A stretch of DNA of 64,000 nt from NCBI GenBank assembly GCA_030220185.1, contig JASPKZ010010238.1:1027501-1091500 (forward strand). The letters are read 5' to 3'. A model generated the notes under the pieces. The model was not told the origin of the DNA. It saw only the letters and a list, made by a program, of their open reading frames with translations, and ran no database searches. Below, in pieces: positions 54,708 through 64,000 of this stretch. Source of the DNA: Diploptera punctata. Its lineage: Eukaryota; Arthropoda; Insecta; Blattodea; Blaberidae. The stretch's first letter is position 1; each line of letters opens with the position of its first letter. The translations under genes were made by a program, and so were the position numbers.

Positions 54708-55499
54708 AGCTTACTTATAAACATGTCTTTTGTTATTTAGCTTTTTAGATTTTGCGAGGCGCTGAAATGTTCACTTCAGATATTTTTTAAGTATAGCGTA
54801 CTTTTCTCATTTTCATAATCACTCTCGAGTACAATTTAAAGAGACTGATGGAACTAAATTAACTACTAAATAATTCCAGCAGAAAACGAATGTAACTGTA
54901 GGTTTTGCGGTGACAAGGAGCTTTAAAAATGTCATTGTATAAATTTAGAGAGGAGGAAGGTTTTAATGTATATCTGCATATTTATTTGGTATTGTGTGGA
55001 TAGTTTGAAATTATAATTCATGAATGCAGCTGTCATTTGCCAATGGATATGACTGCGGTGTTGTTAACAAAGCCTGTATATCAGTCCTGATAAGCAAATG
55101 TGGTTTCTCAATTAGTAGGGACGTACCTGATGCTATATTTAATTTGCATATGAGCGCCAATTGAAAATATCATAACGCGACCTCTTAAACCCACCAATAA
55201 ACCAAACAAACAGACAAACATATATGTCATTATGACAATTGTGGTCGGCAGCACGAAATGAATAATTAAAAATTTAAGCAAATAACCCGGTCGTCGATAA
55301 AAAATTCTAACCAATTAACCACATCAAGTGTTATTTTCCACCATTTGTGGAGAAAAGCTAACCAATATTTAATACCTGTTGGGAAATTTCTATAAAACAC
55401 ATTTTCCGAGTTAATATATATTATAAAATAGATATTCATGATAAAAAGGTTGAAAAACACATATGAATCATGGGGTCTCACAGTAAATTTACCAAAAAA
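54708..55499. other. Nothing recognised
   Basis: AT-rich, no repeat copy or coding motif identified. Confidence 0.4.
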
Positions 55500-56495
55500 C
55501 AGAATACCTGGCAATAAATAGCAATGAAGAGAAAATTTAATATTGGAGGAAGGAATCCAAATAAAGCAAGTGAAACAAACTAAATATTTGGGAATAATTA
55601 TGGATAAGATTGAAGATATAGGCAAAGAGAATATAAAACATAGAATTGAATTGAGTAGCAAACTAATATCATCTTTAAATTCCATATGGTGCGATAAGCA
55701 TATTTGGAAATACACAAAAACATATATTGGTAAAACATTGGTGGAATCTGTTGCAATGTACGGAAGTGAGGTATGGACACTCAATAAGTACTACAAGAAT
55801 AGACCAATAGCTCTAGAAATGGATTATTTACGCAGAAGTGTCAGAAAGTCAAAATTAGAACATGTCACAAATAAGGAAATTAGAAATATAATGGAAGCAG
55901 AAGAAAGCATAAACGAAAGAACTGAGGAGAAGGAATTAAAGTGGTTAGGACATGTTTTAAGAATGGGATATGAGCGATGGCCAAAGCAACTATATGAATG
56001 GCATCCTTCCAGAAGGAGGAAGAGAGGGAGACCGAAGTTAACATGGAAGGAAAACATGAAGACTTAACCCATTCGCCTCAGAAGACGAGGTACACTCGCC
56101 GGCTGTTAAATGACATTTAACTCGGAAGACGAGTTACACTCGCTTAACTCTGCCTGTTCTATATTTGGAATAATGTATACATCCCTTGGCAGTGTAATCT
56201 TTTGTTAACATTTATGAATATTACAGGAATGTATTTTGGCCTTCACCCTTATTGTGGTCTCAAGTACCATTATATTTTGTTCGTTTTGAATGTCTGAAAA
56301 TAGATAATACAATTTATGGTGATTTAAATCCGATTTCTGGGGAAATACATTGACAATTAAAACTCGAAGCGAATGGGTTAATGCAAGCAAGAGGGCTAAG
56401 CATTGAAGATGCCCAAGATAGTAGGCTTTTGAGGTTTGGCACGGGAAGACGCCAGCAGCTGTAAAAACCCGATGATAGATAGATAGATAGATATT
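55500..56495 (+). pseudogene. LINE-I ORF2 end, interrupted by P1
   Basis: Frame 55543-56067 (174 codons) reads IKQVKQTKYLGIIMDKIEDI (RT thumb), SVAMYGSEVWTLNKYYKNRP, LEMDYLRRSVRKSKLEHVTN, LKWLGHVLRMGYERWPKQLY and RRRKRGRPKLTWKENM. It is open and well kept up to the P1 insertion at TTAA 56064. After P1 the end follows in another frame (MQARGLSIEDAQDS..FGTGRRQQL), then a (GATA)n tail at 56474-56492. The RT core is absent (5' truncation). Confidence 0.85.
56068..56377. mobile_element. P1: piggyBac-like MITE in LINE-I
   Basis: TTAA at 56064-56067 and 56378-56381. Termini CCCATTCGC and GCGAATGGG are perfect inverted repeats. A subterminal motif GAAGACGAGKTACACTCGC occurs twice in direct orientation (56091, 56134). 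310 bp, no ORF. Confidence 0.88.
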
Positions 56496-56747
56496 CATCT
56501 AGTTGACCAATATCCATTACAACACAAATCGCACATTTAAAATGCAATTTAAATTCTCTAAACACCGATGATTAAAATTAGAATATAATTGTCATCCGTG
56601 AAAATCTAAGCATTGTGGCAATGTACTAATATCAGTCATCAGGTTAACTAAATATTATAAAATGTATGTTTGTTCAAAATTAGAAAAAATAAATACTGTC
56701 ATAAGAGGAAAAATTAATAGTAGATATTCAATAGTAGATTATATAAG

Positions 56748-57812
56748 TTCGGAATTCCTAAAAAGTTAGTTAGACTTATACGAATGTGTCTAAATGGCTC
56801 AACGAGTAGGGTGCGTGTAGGCAAACAGTTTTCAGACACTTTTGAAATCCAGAATGGGTTGAAGCAAGGAGATGCACTATCTCCTCTACTATTTAATTTT
56901 GTACTAGAGCATGCCATTAAATCATTAGAGAATGAGGAAGGCTTACAACTGAATGGTATTAATAAGCTGTTAGTTTATGCTGATGATGTAGTACTACTGG
57001 CCGATAGCGAGGAGATACTAAAGGCCAACACGCACACACTATTGAGTAACACTAAGAAATTAGGACTGGAAGTAAATATCAGTAAAACTAAATATATGGT
57101 CACAGGTAGAAATACATTATATAATGGAAATGGACAGCTAATGACAAATGAGGGAAATTTTGAGGAATTGGCTGAATTCAAATACCTAGGAACAATAATC
57201 ACAAATAGGAATGAGATGCACAAAGAAATTAAACATAGGCTCAATTCTGGAAATGCATGCTATTATGCATTGCAGAGACTTTTGATGTCCCAACTCCTTT
57301 CAAAAAACGTTAAGCTGAAACTATATAAAACTATTATTCTACCAGTTATATTATATGGGTGCGAAACATGGACTCTTACTTTAAGGGAGGAAAGGAGATT
57401 ACGAGTACTTTTGAGAATAAAGTTCTTAGGAAAATTTTTGGACCAAAGAGAGATGAAGAGACAGGTGAATGGAGAAGACTACATAACAATGAACTACATG
57501 GTCTTTATAGGAAGCCAGATATAATAAGAACAGTTAAGTCCCATAACTGCGATGGGCAGGACATGTTGCGCGTATGGGGAATGAAAGACGTGCATGGAAA
57601 CTTCTTGTAGAAAAGCCAGAAGGAAAACGCCCAGTTGGTAGACCAAGAATGAGGTGGGAGAACAACATTAACTATGATTTGAGGGAAGTAGATTATACAG
57701 GGAATGATTGGAAATCATTAGCTCAGGATAGGGATGTATGGAGAGCTTATGTCCGTGCGGCCATGAACCTACGAGTTCGATAGTGCCAGTGAGTAAGTAA
57801 GTAAGTAAGTAA
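56748..57812 (+). pseudogene. LINE-A copy (+): best-preserved RT fragment
   Basis: TSD GATTATATAAG (56737-56747 and 57813-57823). The 246-codon frame from 56784 reads DTFEIQNGLKQGDALSPLLF, LLVYADDVVLLADS (YADD at 56976-56987), KTKYMVTGRN, FKYLGTIITNRNEMHKEIK, ILYGCETWTL. A small insertion at ~57410 and a deletion at ~57543 break the C-terminal domain, which continues to RVR at 57783. It starts in the palm, so the endonuclease and RT fingers are missing. Confidence 0.92.
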
Positions 57813-58089
57813 GATTATATAAGAATAAGCAATTAAATTGAAAATAAATATCTAAATTTTTAAGAATTTTAGGGTTAATAAATTATATCTTCAAGCCACA
57901 GTTAGTCCAAAAGGAACACTGGCTCTTCCAACTCTTTTGTATGGTAGCGAAGTATGGACGTTGAAACAGAAGGATATACAGAGACTTAGATCTGCTGAAA
58001 TGATATACCTTCGGAGGACTGCAGGATAAACACTACTAGATCACAAAAAAAATGAAGACGTCTTAGAAGAATTGCACGTGGAACCTTTA

Positions 58090-58762
58090 CTTACTCACTG
58101 GCACTATCGAACCCGTAGGTTCATGGCCGCGCGGACATAAGCTCTCCACACATCCCTATCCTGAGCTAATGCTTTCCAATCATTCCCTGTATAATCTACT
58201 TCCCTCAAATCATAGTTAATGTTGTTCTCCCACCTCATTCTTGGTCTACCAACTGGGCGTTTTCTTTCTGGCTTTCCTACAAGAAGTTTCCATGCACGTC
58301 TTTCATTCCCCATACGCGCAACATGTCCTGCCCATCGCAGTCTACGAGACTTAACTTTTTTTTTTGTTGATCCCACTACAGGCCTCAGGAGGCCCTTGGG
58401 GTAGTAGGAGGTTAAGGCTCCCACTTTTTCTTGACAATCGGCACTTGATGTCAGCCGGGTTGTCAGCCCTGCGTGACGGCCGCCTTTACCCCAGAACAAG
58501 CGTCTGGTACTCATTTCAGTTAGAGGCTGAGTCGACCCCAGGACCATAGTGCCGCCAGAAGGTTTGGGTCAGTTTAAAAATCCTGACCCCGCCGGGACTC
58601 GAACCCTCGACCTTCCGGCTTGTAGCGCAGTGCCTTAACCACTACGCTACGGCGTGCCCCCACGAGACTTAACTGTTCTTATTATATCTGGCTTCCTATA
58701 AAGACCATGTAGTTCATTGTTATGTAGTCTTCTCCATTCACCTGTCTGTTCATCTCTCTTTG
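58090..58762 (-). pseudogene. LINE-A copy (-) in LINE-B, with SINE-A inside
   Basis: TSD GTGGAACCTTTA (58078-58089 and 58763-58774). The C-terminal domain is intact on the minus strand; frame 58104-58547 runs from SINE sequence into KSRRLRWAGHVARMGNERRA and to RVR. Confidence 0.93.
58357..58661 (-). mobile_element. SINE-A, copy 5 (-), in LINE-A
   Basis: TSD ACGAGACTTAACT (58344-58356 and 58662-58674). A ~9-base T run at the left is the reversed poly-A-like tail. B box GGGTTCGAGTCCC intact; A-box region TAGCGTAGTGGTTAAGG intact. Potentially the youngest insertion of the nest. Confidence 0.95.
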
Positions 58763-59307
58763 GTGGAACCTTTAGAAATACAAAATTTCTGATTATAAGT
58801 CAAGATGGATGCAACATGTTCATCGAATGGAAGATCACAGAATACCCAAACAAATGTTAAAATATCAACCTGCAGGAAGAAGACCAGGACGTCCACTCAA
58901 AAGACTTTTGGATGGTGTTTCTCTTAAGGGCTGAAACAGGTCAACAAATGGCCTAAATTCGTGAATGTACTATGATGATGAATTAAATCGGTATGGGCAT
59001 GTACGAGGGATTCGAGAAGAAAGGTTACCCAGAAAAACATTGGAATGGTGTCCATCTAGAATGAGAAGGAAAGGAACACCACGAAACTCGTGGATGCAAG
59101 AAATAAGAACTGGAATTAGAACAAGGGGACTAGAGGAAATGGAGTGAATAGAGAAGAAAAATAGAACTTAAACACGGAAAAATGTGTAAACATCTAAAAT
59201 CTGTGTATATGTTTGAAGTGTTATTTCGAATATATTAATTGTATATCATGAATTTAAATTTCTTGGATCTATACAGTAAGCTGTAGCTAAACAGTTTCAA
59301 TATTTTT

Positions 59308-60036
59308 CATAAGTAATGCCACGAGTGATTTCCAAATTATCGATAAATTCGCGACTCACGAAGTGAGGAGTGAATGTACCTACCTAGAGAATTTGGAAAT
59401 CAGGAGTGGCATTTGTTAGGACTATTTAACGAATAAAATTAAGCTGTTTACTCACAAATCGTTTTTTAAATATAGTTATTTAAAAATATGTATATATTTA
59501 ATGTAAACGGCGATGTTTGAAAACAAATAAGAAACTATTGGTACGCTTCATTTGCTTCTTTTATTAATCACTACAACCAGATCATATTATTTATTGCCAA
59601 GGAACGCAATATTCTAAGAATTCTCTATAGTGGAGAAACAATGAAAAACATCAAACTGTATATTAATTCACTTCTGATGTCCTATGATGTAAATATGACA
59701 ATTATATATTTCTGCAACGTTATTACCTGGGAAAAAATTCATTTAAGAAAGTGCATTTTTTTTGTGGTATAATCAATTGCTTCAAATGTTTTTATATTAA
59801 CTCCTGCATGCGCTGTGTGTTGACATTCATGCACCATATATACAATCTGGTACCCGTATTTCTTAAATAGTCAGTCACTGCAAAATAATGCTATGTTAAA
59901 AAGGAAGTGCTTTTTTGTTATGATAGATTTTAGTTGATATATTCTAGGCGAAACACGCCTGTGATTGGTTGTAAATAAAAAATTATTGAAACGTGATTGG
60001 TCATTGACTCCCATTTGGGGTATGCGTTAAATAGTC
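59308..60036 (+). mobile_element. M repeat copy 7
   Basis: CATAAGTAATGCCACGAGTG start with the full hairpin (ATCGATAAATTCGCGACTCACGAAGTGAGGAGTG region), twin ATTGG boxes at about 59966 and 59998, and a TTTGGGGTATGCGTTAAATA end. Confidence 0.7.
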
Positions 60037-60109
60037 AGTATTGTAACACCATCTTGATTGCCGTGACTAGGACCTCACTTCTGTATGATGTAATACTATA
60101 GAATGTTAT

Positions 60110-60275
60110 TATTATGTACGCCGCTGTGGCTTCGAGGTAGCGTACTGCCTTGTCACGCAGTGGGCCTGGGTTCAATCGGGACAGTTTTCCATAGCTGAAA
60201 ATTTTCACTGTTTTTTTCTCACATGTCAGGAAACTTTAAGGTCGAAACGGTCCCGACCATCATACGGCTGTCATA
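60110..60275 (+). mobile_element. SINE-C, copy 6, degraded
   Basis: CCGCTGTGGCTTCGAGGTAG head and CCTGGGTTCAATCGGGACAG with a shortened B box; the 3' half is lost. Confidence 0.65.
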
Positions 60276-60489
60276 ATTATCATCATTCATACTCTCCTTA
60301 GATTAACTTTAGTGTTAAGGACTCTCCTGGCGCACCACTATCATCATCGTCACCATCGTATCATCCAGGTAGCGTAACCCCGCCTTCCAAGCGCACCAAC
60401 TTCAGAAATGGGTTATATTTACGCCAATGCTAAGAGAGATTATCAGAAATGCCTCTTCTTCTTCGTCTTCGGCTTTCCTGGTTAAACGT

Positions 60490-60660
60490 TTTTGGGATTC
60501 TTGAGGTAATTTTACGTGGCCGAAAATCTTCAGACTCGGGACCCCCGCGTGGCCACGGCTTAAAATCCGTCTCGGAGGACTTGTTTATTTGATTTTTCAT
60601 CTTCAAAATATATCGACCCCGGTCGGGTTTGAACCCGCGATCCTCGGGACAAGGGACTAC
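60490..60660 (-). mobile_element. SINE-D, copy 2 (-), 5'-incomplete
   Basis: Shares GAAAATCTTCAGACTCGGGA, CTCGGAGGACTTG and GGGTTTGAACCCGCGAYCCTC with 36206-36360. The tRNA-like head breaks off at GGGACTAC. Confidence 0.65.
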
Positions 60661-60799
60661 TGATGCTGACTCATGCCAATAGGATCAGAAAAAATCCTAG
60701 CAATGTTAATACGAAACTTAAACTTCCATTTGTTTTAATATGAAATTCGTTGATATCTTATAGGAAAAAATCATTATAAATATGGAAGGTTCACCCGAA

Positions 60800-61765
60800 T
60801 GGGTATTATTCTTTGCTATATTCTGAGATTGATTTTGTTCTTTCACGGCACTCGGTGATATGATATTGGTTACATCTCTGTCCGCACAATTCACACACAC
60901 ATTGGTCATTCGGGGTGTGGAATGTCTTGTTCTTGCATAATTTGTGGTGGAAGCCGTGAATGGCTAGTCTTGTAATGGTGTGTCTCTGCTCCTGATTCTC
61001 TTTGGTCCAGTTGCGATCGATCATTGCAGTCGTCCCATAGAAGCCGATATCTATCTCCGCTCTTTTCATTCTTCTCAGTTCTAGTAGCTTGTTGCTGGCT
61101 CCGGTAGATGGTAGGCTGAGTCTCAGATCTTCTATGTAAACGTTTCCTTGGCCAGCTCACATGCCAGCCTTGATGGAGCATATTTTCCCACTCTGAGGGC
61201 ACACTTTAGGAACCGTGCCTTGACTTTCTCAATGTGTTCTAAGTCACTGATTGTTAATTTTTCCCATATTAATTCGAGCCCATACGTGATTATTGGGGAT
61301 ATTGTCGTGTTGAAAAGTGTAGTGGCTGACGTTAGTGATAAGGATGCAATGTTCTTTATTCTATACATCGCTTTCGTGGCTTCTGCTGTCCTTTCTTGTA
61401 TGTGGTATCTGAACGAGTTCCCTGTTGTTTGTAGGGTTACGCCTAGATATCTGAAGTTGTTGACTGTTATTATAGGTTCATTGTATAGCGTCATTATGTA
61501 TTTTTTTGATGTCCGCCCTCCTTTTCTGAATGTCATCAGACAGGTCTTTTGCATATTGATGCTCAGTTGGTTTTTCATTACCCAGCTTTCTAATTCTAAA
61601 AGTATTTCTTCTAGTTCTTCTCGGTTGGACGATCCTAAGGCCATATCGTCTGCATACATTATTAATGTAGTTGCAGTCTTTCCTTCGAGTATCTCCACTA
61701 TGTCTGCCGCTATGTTAAACAGTAGCGGGCTTAAGGGGTCGCCCTGGAGGACTCCATTATGAGGT
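60800..61765 (-). pseudogene. LINE-K RT palm, C-terminus and zinc knuckle
   Basis: In minus-strand order: GVLQGDPLSPLLFNIAAD (near 61750, out of the main frame by a shift or missing start), then MYADDMALGSSNREELEEIL (YADD at 61645-61656). Then come LELESWVMKNQLSINMQKTC, FRYLGVTLQTTGNSFRYHIQ, ISPIITYGLELIWEKL and, after a shift near 61140, HTITRLAIHGFHHKL and CELCGQRCNQYHITEC. The last is a CCHC zinc knuckle as found downstream of RT in I, R1 and Jockey-type LINEs, so this is not RTE. Frame 61132-61698 is open for 188 codons. Confidence 0.85.
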
Positions 61766-62007
61766 TTGATTTAAGATTAAAGTAAAATGCTTCATACCTC
61801 ACATCATATCCAGTCTTCTAAGTACACCGCGGTTTCAAAACCTTGGCGGCTGCATCTTCAGTACCTTCTTGTCGACATGTTATGTCGATGACAACTAGTT
61901 ATGGATATGAGGTGAGATATGGAGAGTTTAATTTAATCATAATCAAATTCGTTATTACAAAGTCAATTTAAAAGACATTAAAAATGTTGAAATGTGTTAA
62001 TAACAAA
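61766..62007. other. Unassigned, with a PLE-end-like stretch
   Basis: 61800-61905 reversed reads CTGAAGATGCAGCCGCCAAG, GGTTTTGAAACCGCGG. This has the style of PLE ends but no second copy in the window. Confidence 0.3.
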
Positions 62008-63085
62008 TACGATTTAACTCGTGCTCCAAATGGGAGTCAATGACCAATCACATTTCAATGATTTTTTATTTACAACCAATCACAGTCGTGATTAGCCTCG
62101 AATTTATCAAGTGAAGTTTAACATATTAAAGAAAGCTTCTTCTTTTTAACATTCTGAATATGTCACAGCATTATTTTCCAGTGACTGACTCTCCAAGAAA
62201 TACGACTATCAGATTGTATATATAGTGCATGAATGTCATCATATAGCGCATGTGGGAATAATATAAAAACGTTTGTAGCAATTGATTATACCACAAAAAA
62301 TGAAACCACTGTTTGCACTTTCTTAAACGAATTATTTTCCAGAAAATGACGTCGAAGAAAATATAATTGATATATTTACATCATAGGACATCCAGAAATT
62401 AATTAATACCTATAATGTTGGTTATACATTTCTCCACTAGGGTGCATTCTTACAATATTGCCATCATTTGGCAATAAATAATATGATCTGGTTGCAGTAG
62501 TGAAAAAAAGCAGCAAATGAAGCCTACCAATCGTTTCTCATTTCTTTCCAAACATAGCCGTTTACATTAAATATATGAATATTTTAAAATAACTATAGTT
62601 AAATAATGATTTGTAAGTAAACACCCTAATTTTATTCGTTAAATAGTCCTAACAAATGCCACTCTTGATTTCCAAATTCCCTAGACTATTTAACTCATGC
62701 CCCAAATGGGAGTCAATGACCAATCACGTTTCAATGATTTCTATTTTACAACCAATCAGAGTCGTGTTTCACGAAATATTTATCAGTGTTTTAATTACCA
62801 TATTAAAGAAAGCTCCTCCTTTTTAATATTATGAAATAGTATGATCTAGTTGCAGTGATAAACAAAAGAAGCAGATGTAGCGTACCAATCGTTTCTCATT
62901 TGTTTTTAAACATCGCCGTTTACATTAGATATATAAATATTTTAAAATAACTACAGTTAAATAATGATTTGTGAGTAAACAGCTTAATTTTATTCGTTAA
63001 ATAGTCCTAACAAATGCCACTCTTGATTTCCAAATTCTCTAGATAAATTCACGACTCACAGGAAATCACTCGTGGCATTACTTAG
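62008..63085 (-). mobile_element. Two M repeats (-) head to tail (copies 8 and 9)
   Basis: Copy 8 (62008-62683) lacks its last ~30 bp. Copy 9 (62684-63085) has an internal deletion that joins the CTCCTCCTTTTTAATATTATG region directly to ATAGTATGATCTAGTTGCAG, so the middle ~300 bp are missing. Confidence 0.7.
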
Positions 63086-63574
63086 ACAAACTTATATTTC
63101 TACAGATTTATATATAAGCGACAATACTGAATTGATGTAGGAATTTGTAATAATTTTTATAGGTCTCTTAGAGAGAGATATTTATTTGTTCTAATTTTTT
63201 GTTATTTTTGTATTTCAAATAATGTTACTATTGACGAGATTTTTTGCATGAACCTGATTACCGGAATTAATAATTTCCCTACCCACATCCGTTTATTATA
63301 AAAAGAGTCCACGTCAATGAAATACCTTTATCAGAAAATTAAAATTTGATGTGGAAATCCATGTGATCAATTATTGGTAATTAGAACTTTAACAAATTCG
63401 CAGAATTTGAAAGCGAACCGAATATCTGAGAAGTGGTGTTTGTATTATCTGTAAAAATAATTTGCATCTGACAGCATACACATTCCACTTTTTATAAAAC
63501 ATGCAATTTCGCATAACTTTAGCATACGAATCTCCCAAACGGTATTACGAAAACTATATATTTTATATTAATAT
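63086..63574. other. Nothing recognised
   Basis: AT-rich, no repeat copy or coding motif. Confidence 0.4.
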
Positions 63575-63815
63575 AAATTTATTTTATTACATAAAACTTT
63601 CCTCGTTACAGGATTGCCACAAGGACAAAGTAATACAGACAATTAATTTTCAAAATCGGTGAAATAGATGTTTTAATACATTAAAATTTTTCAGATTGTA
63701 CTTGAAGTATATTCTATAAATTATTAATTAAATAAAAATAAAACGTAGTTTTATTTGATTTTCATGTTTATTATATAATTCAGTGACAGCTGTTTCGGTA
63801 CACTGTACCTTCTTC
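63575..63815 (-). repeat. N repeat (63575-63725, + relative to 6960) and PLE-end copy (63725-63815, -)
   Basis: 63725-63815 is the reverse complement of 53405-53510, including CAGTGACAGCTGTTTCGGTA. The CTGAAGA box is altered to TAGAAGA at the microsatellite junction, so this hammerhead-like copy would be inactive. Confidence 0.6.
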
Positions 63816-64000
63816 TACACACACACACACACACACTCACACTCACACTCACACTCACACTCACACTCACGCTCACACTCACTCTCACACTCACTCACTC
63901 TCACTCACTCTCACACTCACTCACTCTCACACTCACTCTCACACTCACTCTCACGCTCACTCTCACACACACTCTCACACACACTATCACACTCACTCAC
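63816..64000. repeat. (CA)n and (CACTCA)n compound microsatellite to window end
   Basis: (AC)n at 63817-63836, then CACTCA / CACTCT variants to the last base. It continues beyond the window. Confidence 0.95.

Larger units (their letters stand above)
57839..58980 (+). pseudogene. LINE-B copy in LINE-C, split by LINE-A
   Basis: TSD AATTAAAT (57831-57838 and 58981-58988). Plus-strand frames read LALPTLLYGSEVWTLKQKDI and RLRSAEMIYLRRTAG. After the inserted LINE-A come SRWMQHVHRMEDHRIPKQML and KYQPAGRRPGRPLKRLLDG. Tail (ATG)n. Confidence 0.85.
56672..59170 (+). pseudogene. LINE-C host of a five-element nest
   Basis: LINE-C pieces are 56672-56747, 57813-57838 and 58981-59170. Joined in order they align with 13160-13490: TTCAAAATTAGAAAAAATAA, ATAAGCAATTAAAT, GGTATGGGCATGTACGAGGG, CCAGAAAAACATTGGAATGG. 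The last part encodes RYGHVRGIREERLPRKTLEW. Confidence 0.85.

Noticed and set aside
58104..58547. 147-codon minus-strand ORF
   Set aside because: Fusion of SINE-A read-through (MVLGSTQPLTEMSTRR) with LINE-A; the SINE has its own TSD inside the LINE.
61800..61905. Hammerhead-like CTGAAGA...GAAAC string on the minus strand
   Set aside because: The intervening sequence does not form a convincing stem II; kept only as a possible PLE end.

Overview
This window is insect nuclear DNA, AT-rich and dominated by interspersed repeats. It contains one piece of a conserved host gene: a 103-bp internal exon at 18297-18399 with consensus splice sites. The exon encodes part of the discoidin domain of a discoidin domain receptor tyrosine kinase (Ddr, + strand). 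The rest is best read as flanking intron or intergenic sequence of that gene. The RTE-type LINE translations (endings like WAGHVARMGNERRAWKLL) and the tRNA-derived SINE translations are ones I associate with cockroach genomes, most likely Periplaneta americana. That identification is from memory and is inference.

Local names used here (not database names): LINE-A is the main RTE-like element with (TAAG)n tails. LINE-B, C, E, F, G, H, I, J, K and L are other LINE fragments. SINE-A to SINE-E are families, most with visible Pol III A and B boxes. T1 and T2 are TTAA-flanked inverted-repeat DNA elements, and P1 and P2 are piggyBac-like MITEs. M is a ~0.75-kb DNA repeat with nine copies. D and D2 are non-autonomous elements with a CCCGGCGTGCGCTGCTACGCC-like head. 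W is a terminal-inverted-repeat element. R is a repeat carrying a tRNA-Tyr-like sequence. PLE means Penelope-like element.

Layout. 1-5310: T1 holding a SINE and a LINE, then D2 and D, with D carrying a four-layer nest of insertions. 5.3-12.6 kb: two M copies, LINE-A copies, a P2 MITE and a (GA)n tract. 12.6-17.7 kb: SINE-C copies, LINE C, G and H fragments and an M copy. 17.7-19.1 kb: the Ddr exon and T2. 19.4-22.1 kb: SINE-E, repeat S with a host-like protein fragment, D, and a PLE 3' end. 22.9-25.1 kb: a 2.1-kb G-rich minisatellite joined to half of a T1 element. 25.9-29.5 kb: three head-to-tail M copies, P2, LINE-E and LINE-A. 29.5-32.1 kb: R with a tRNA-Tyr pseudogene, a foldback, and scrambled PLE ends. 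32.6-39.3 kb: LINE J, G2 and the only LINE-A copy with an endonuclease domain. 40.98-42.6 kb: six ~293-bp tandem units, each with a tRNA-like gene and all but one interval with a CTCF-like motif. 44.3-46.0 kb: three alternating W copies. 47.5-54.2 kb: LINE L and A copies, a second R whose tRNA-Tyr intron holds a SINE, and a PLE palindrome with a hammerhead-like motif. 55.5-59.2 kb: LINE-I interrupted by P1, and a five-element nest. 59.3-64.0 kb: M copies, LINE-K, and a (CA)n-type microsatellite running off the end.

No gene network can be drawn. What the window records is the order of insertion of mobile elements, readable because many insertions keep 8-19 bp target-site duplications (TSDs). 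Most open reading frames above 60 codons are LINE remnants, SINE read-through or minisatellite artefacts.
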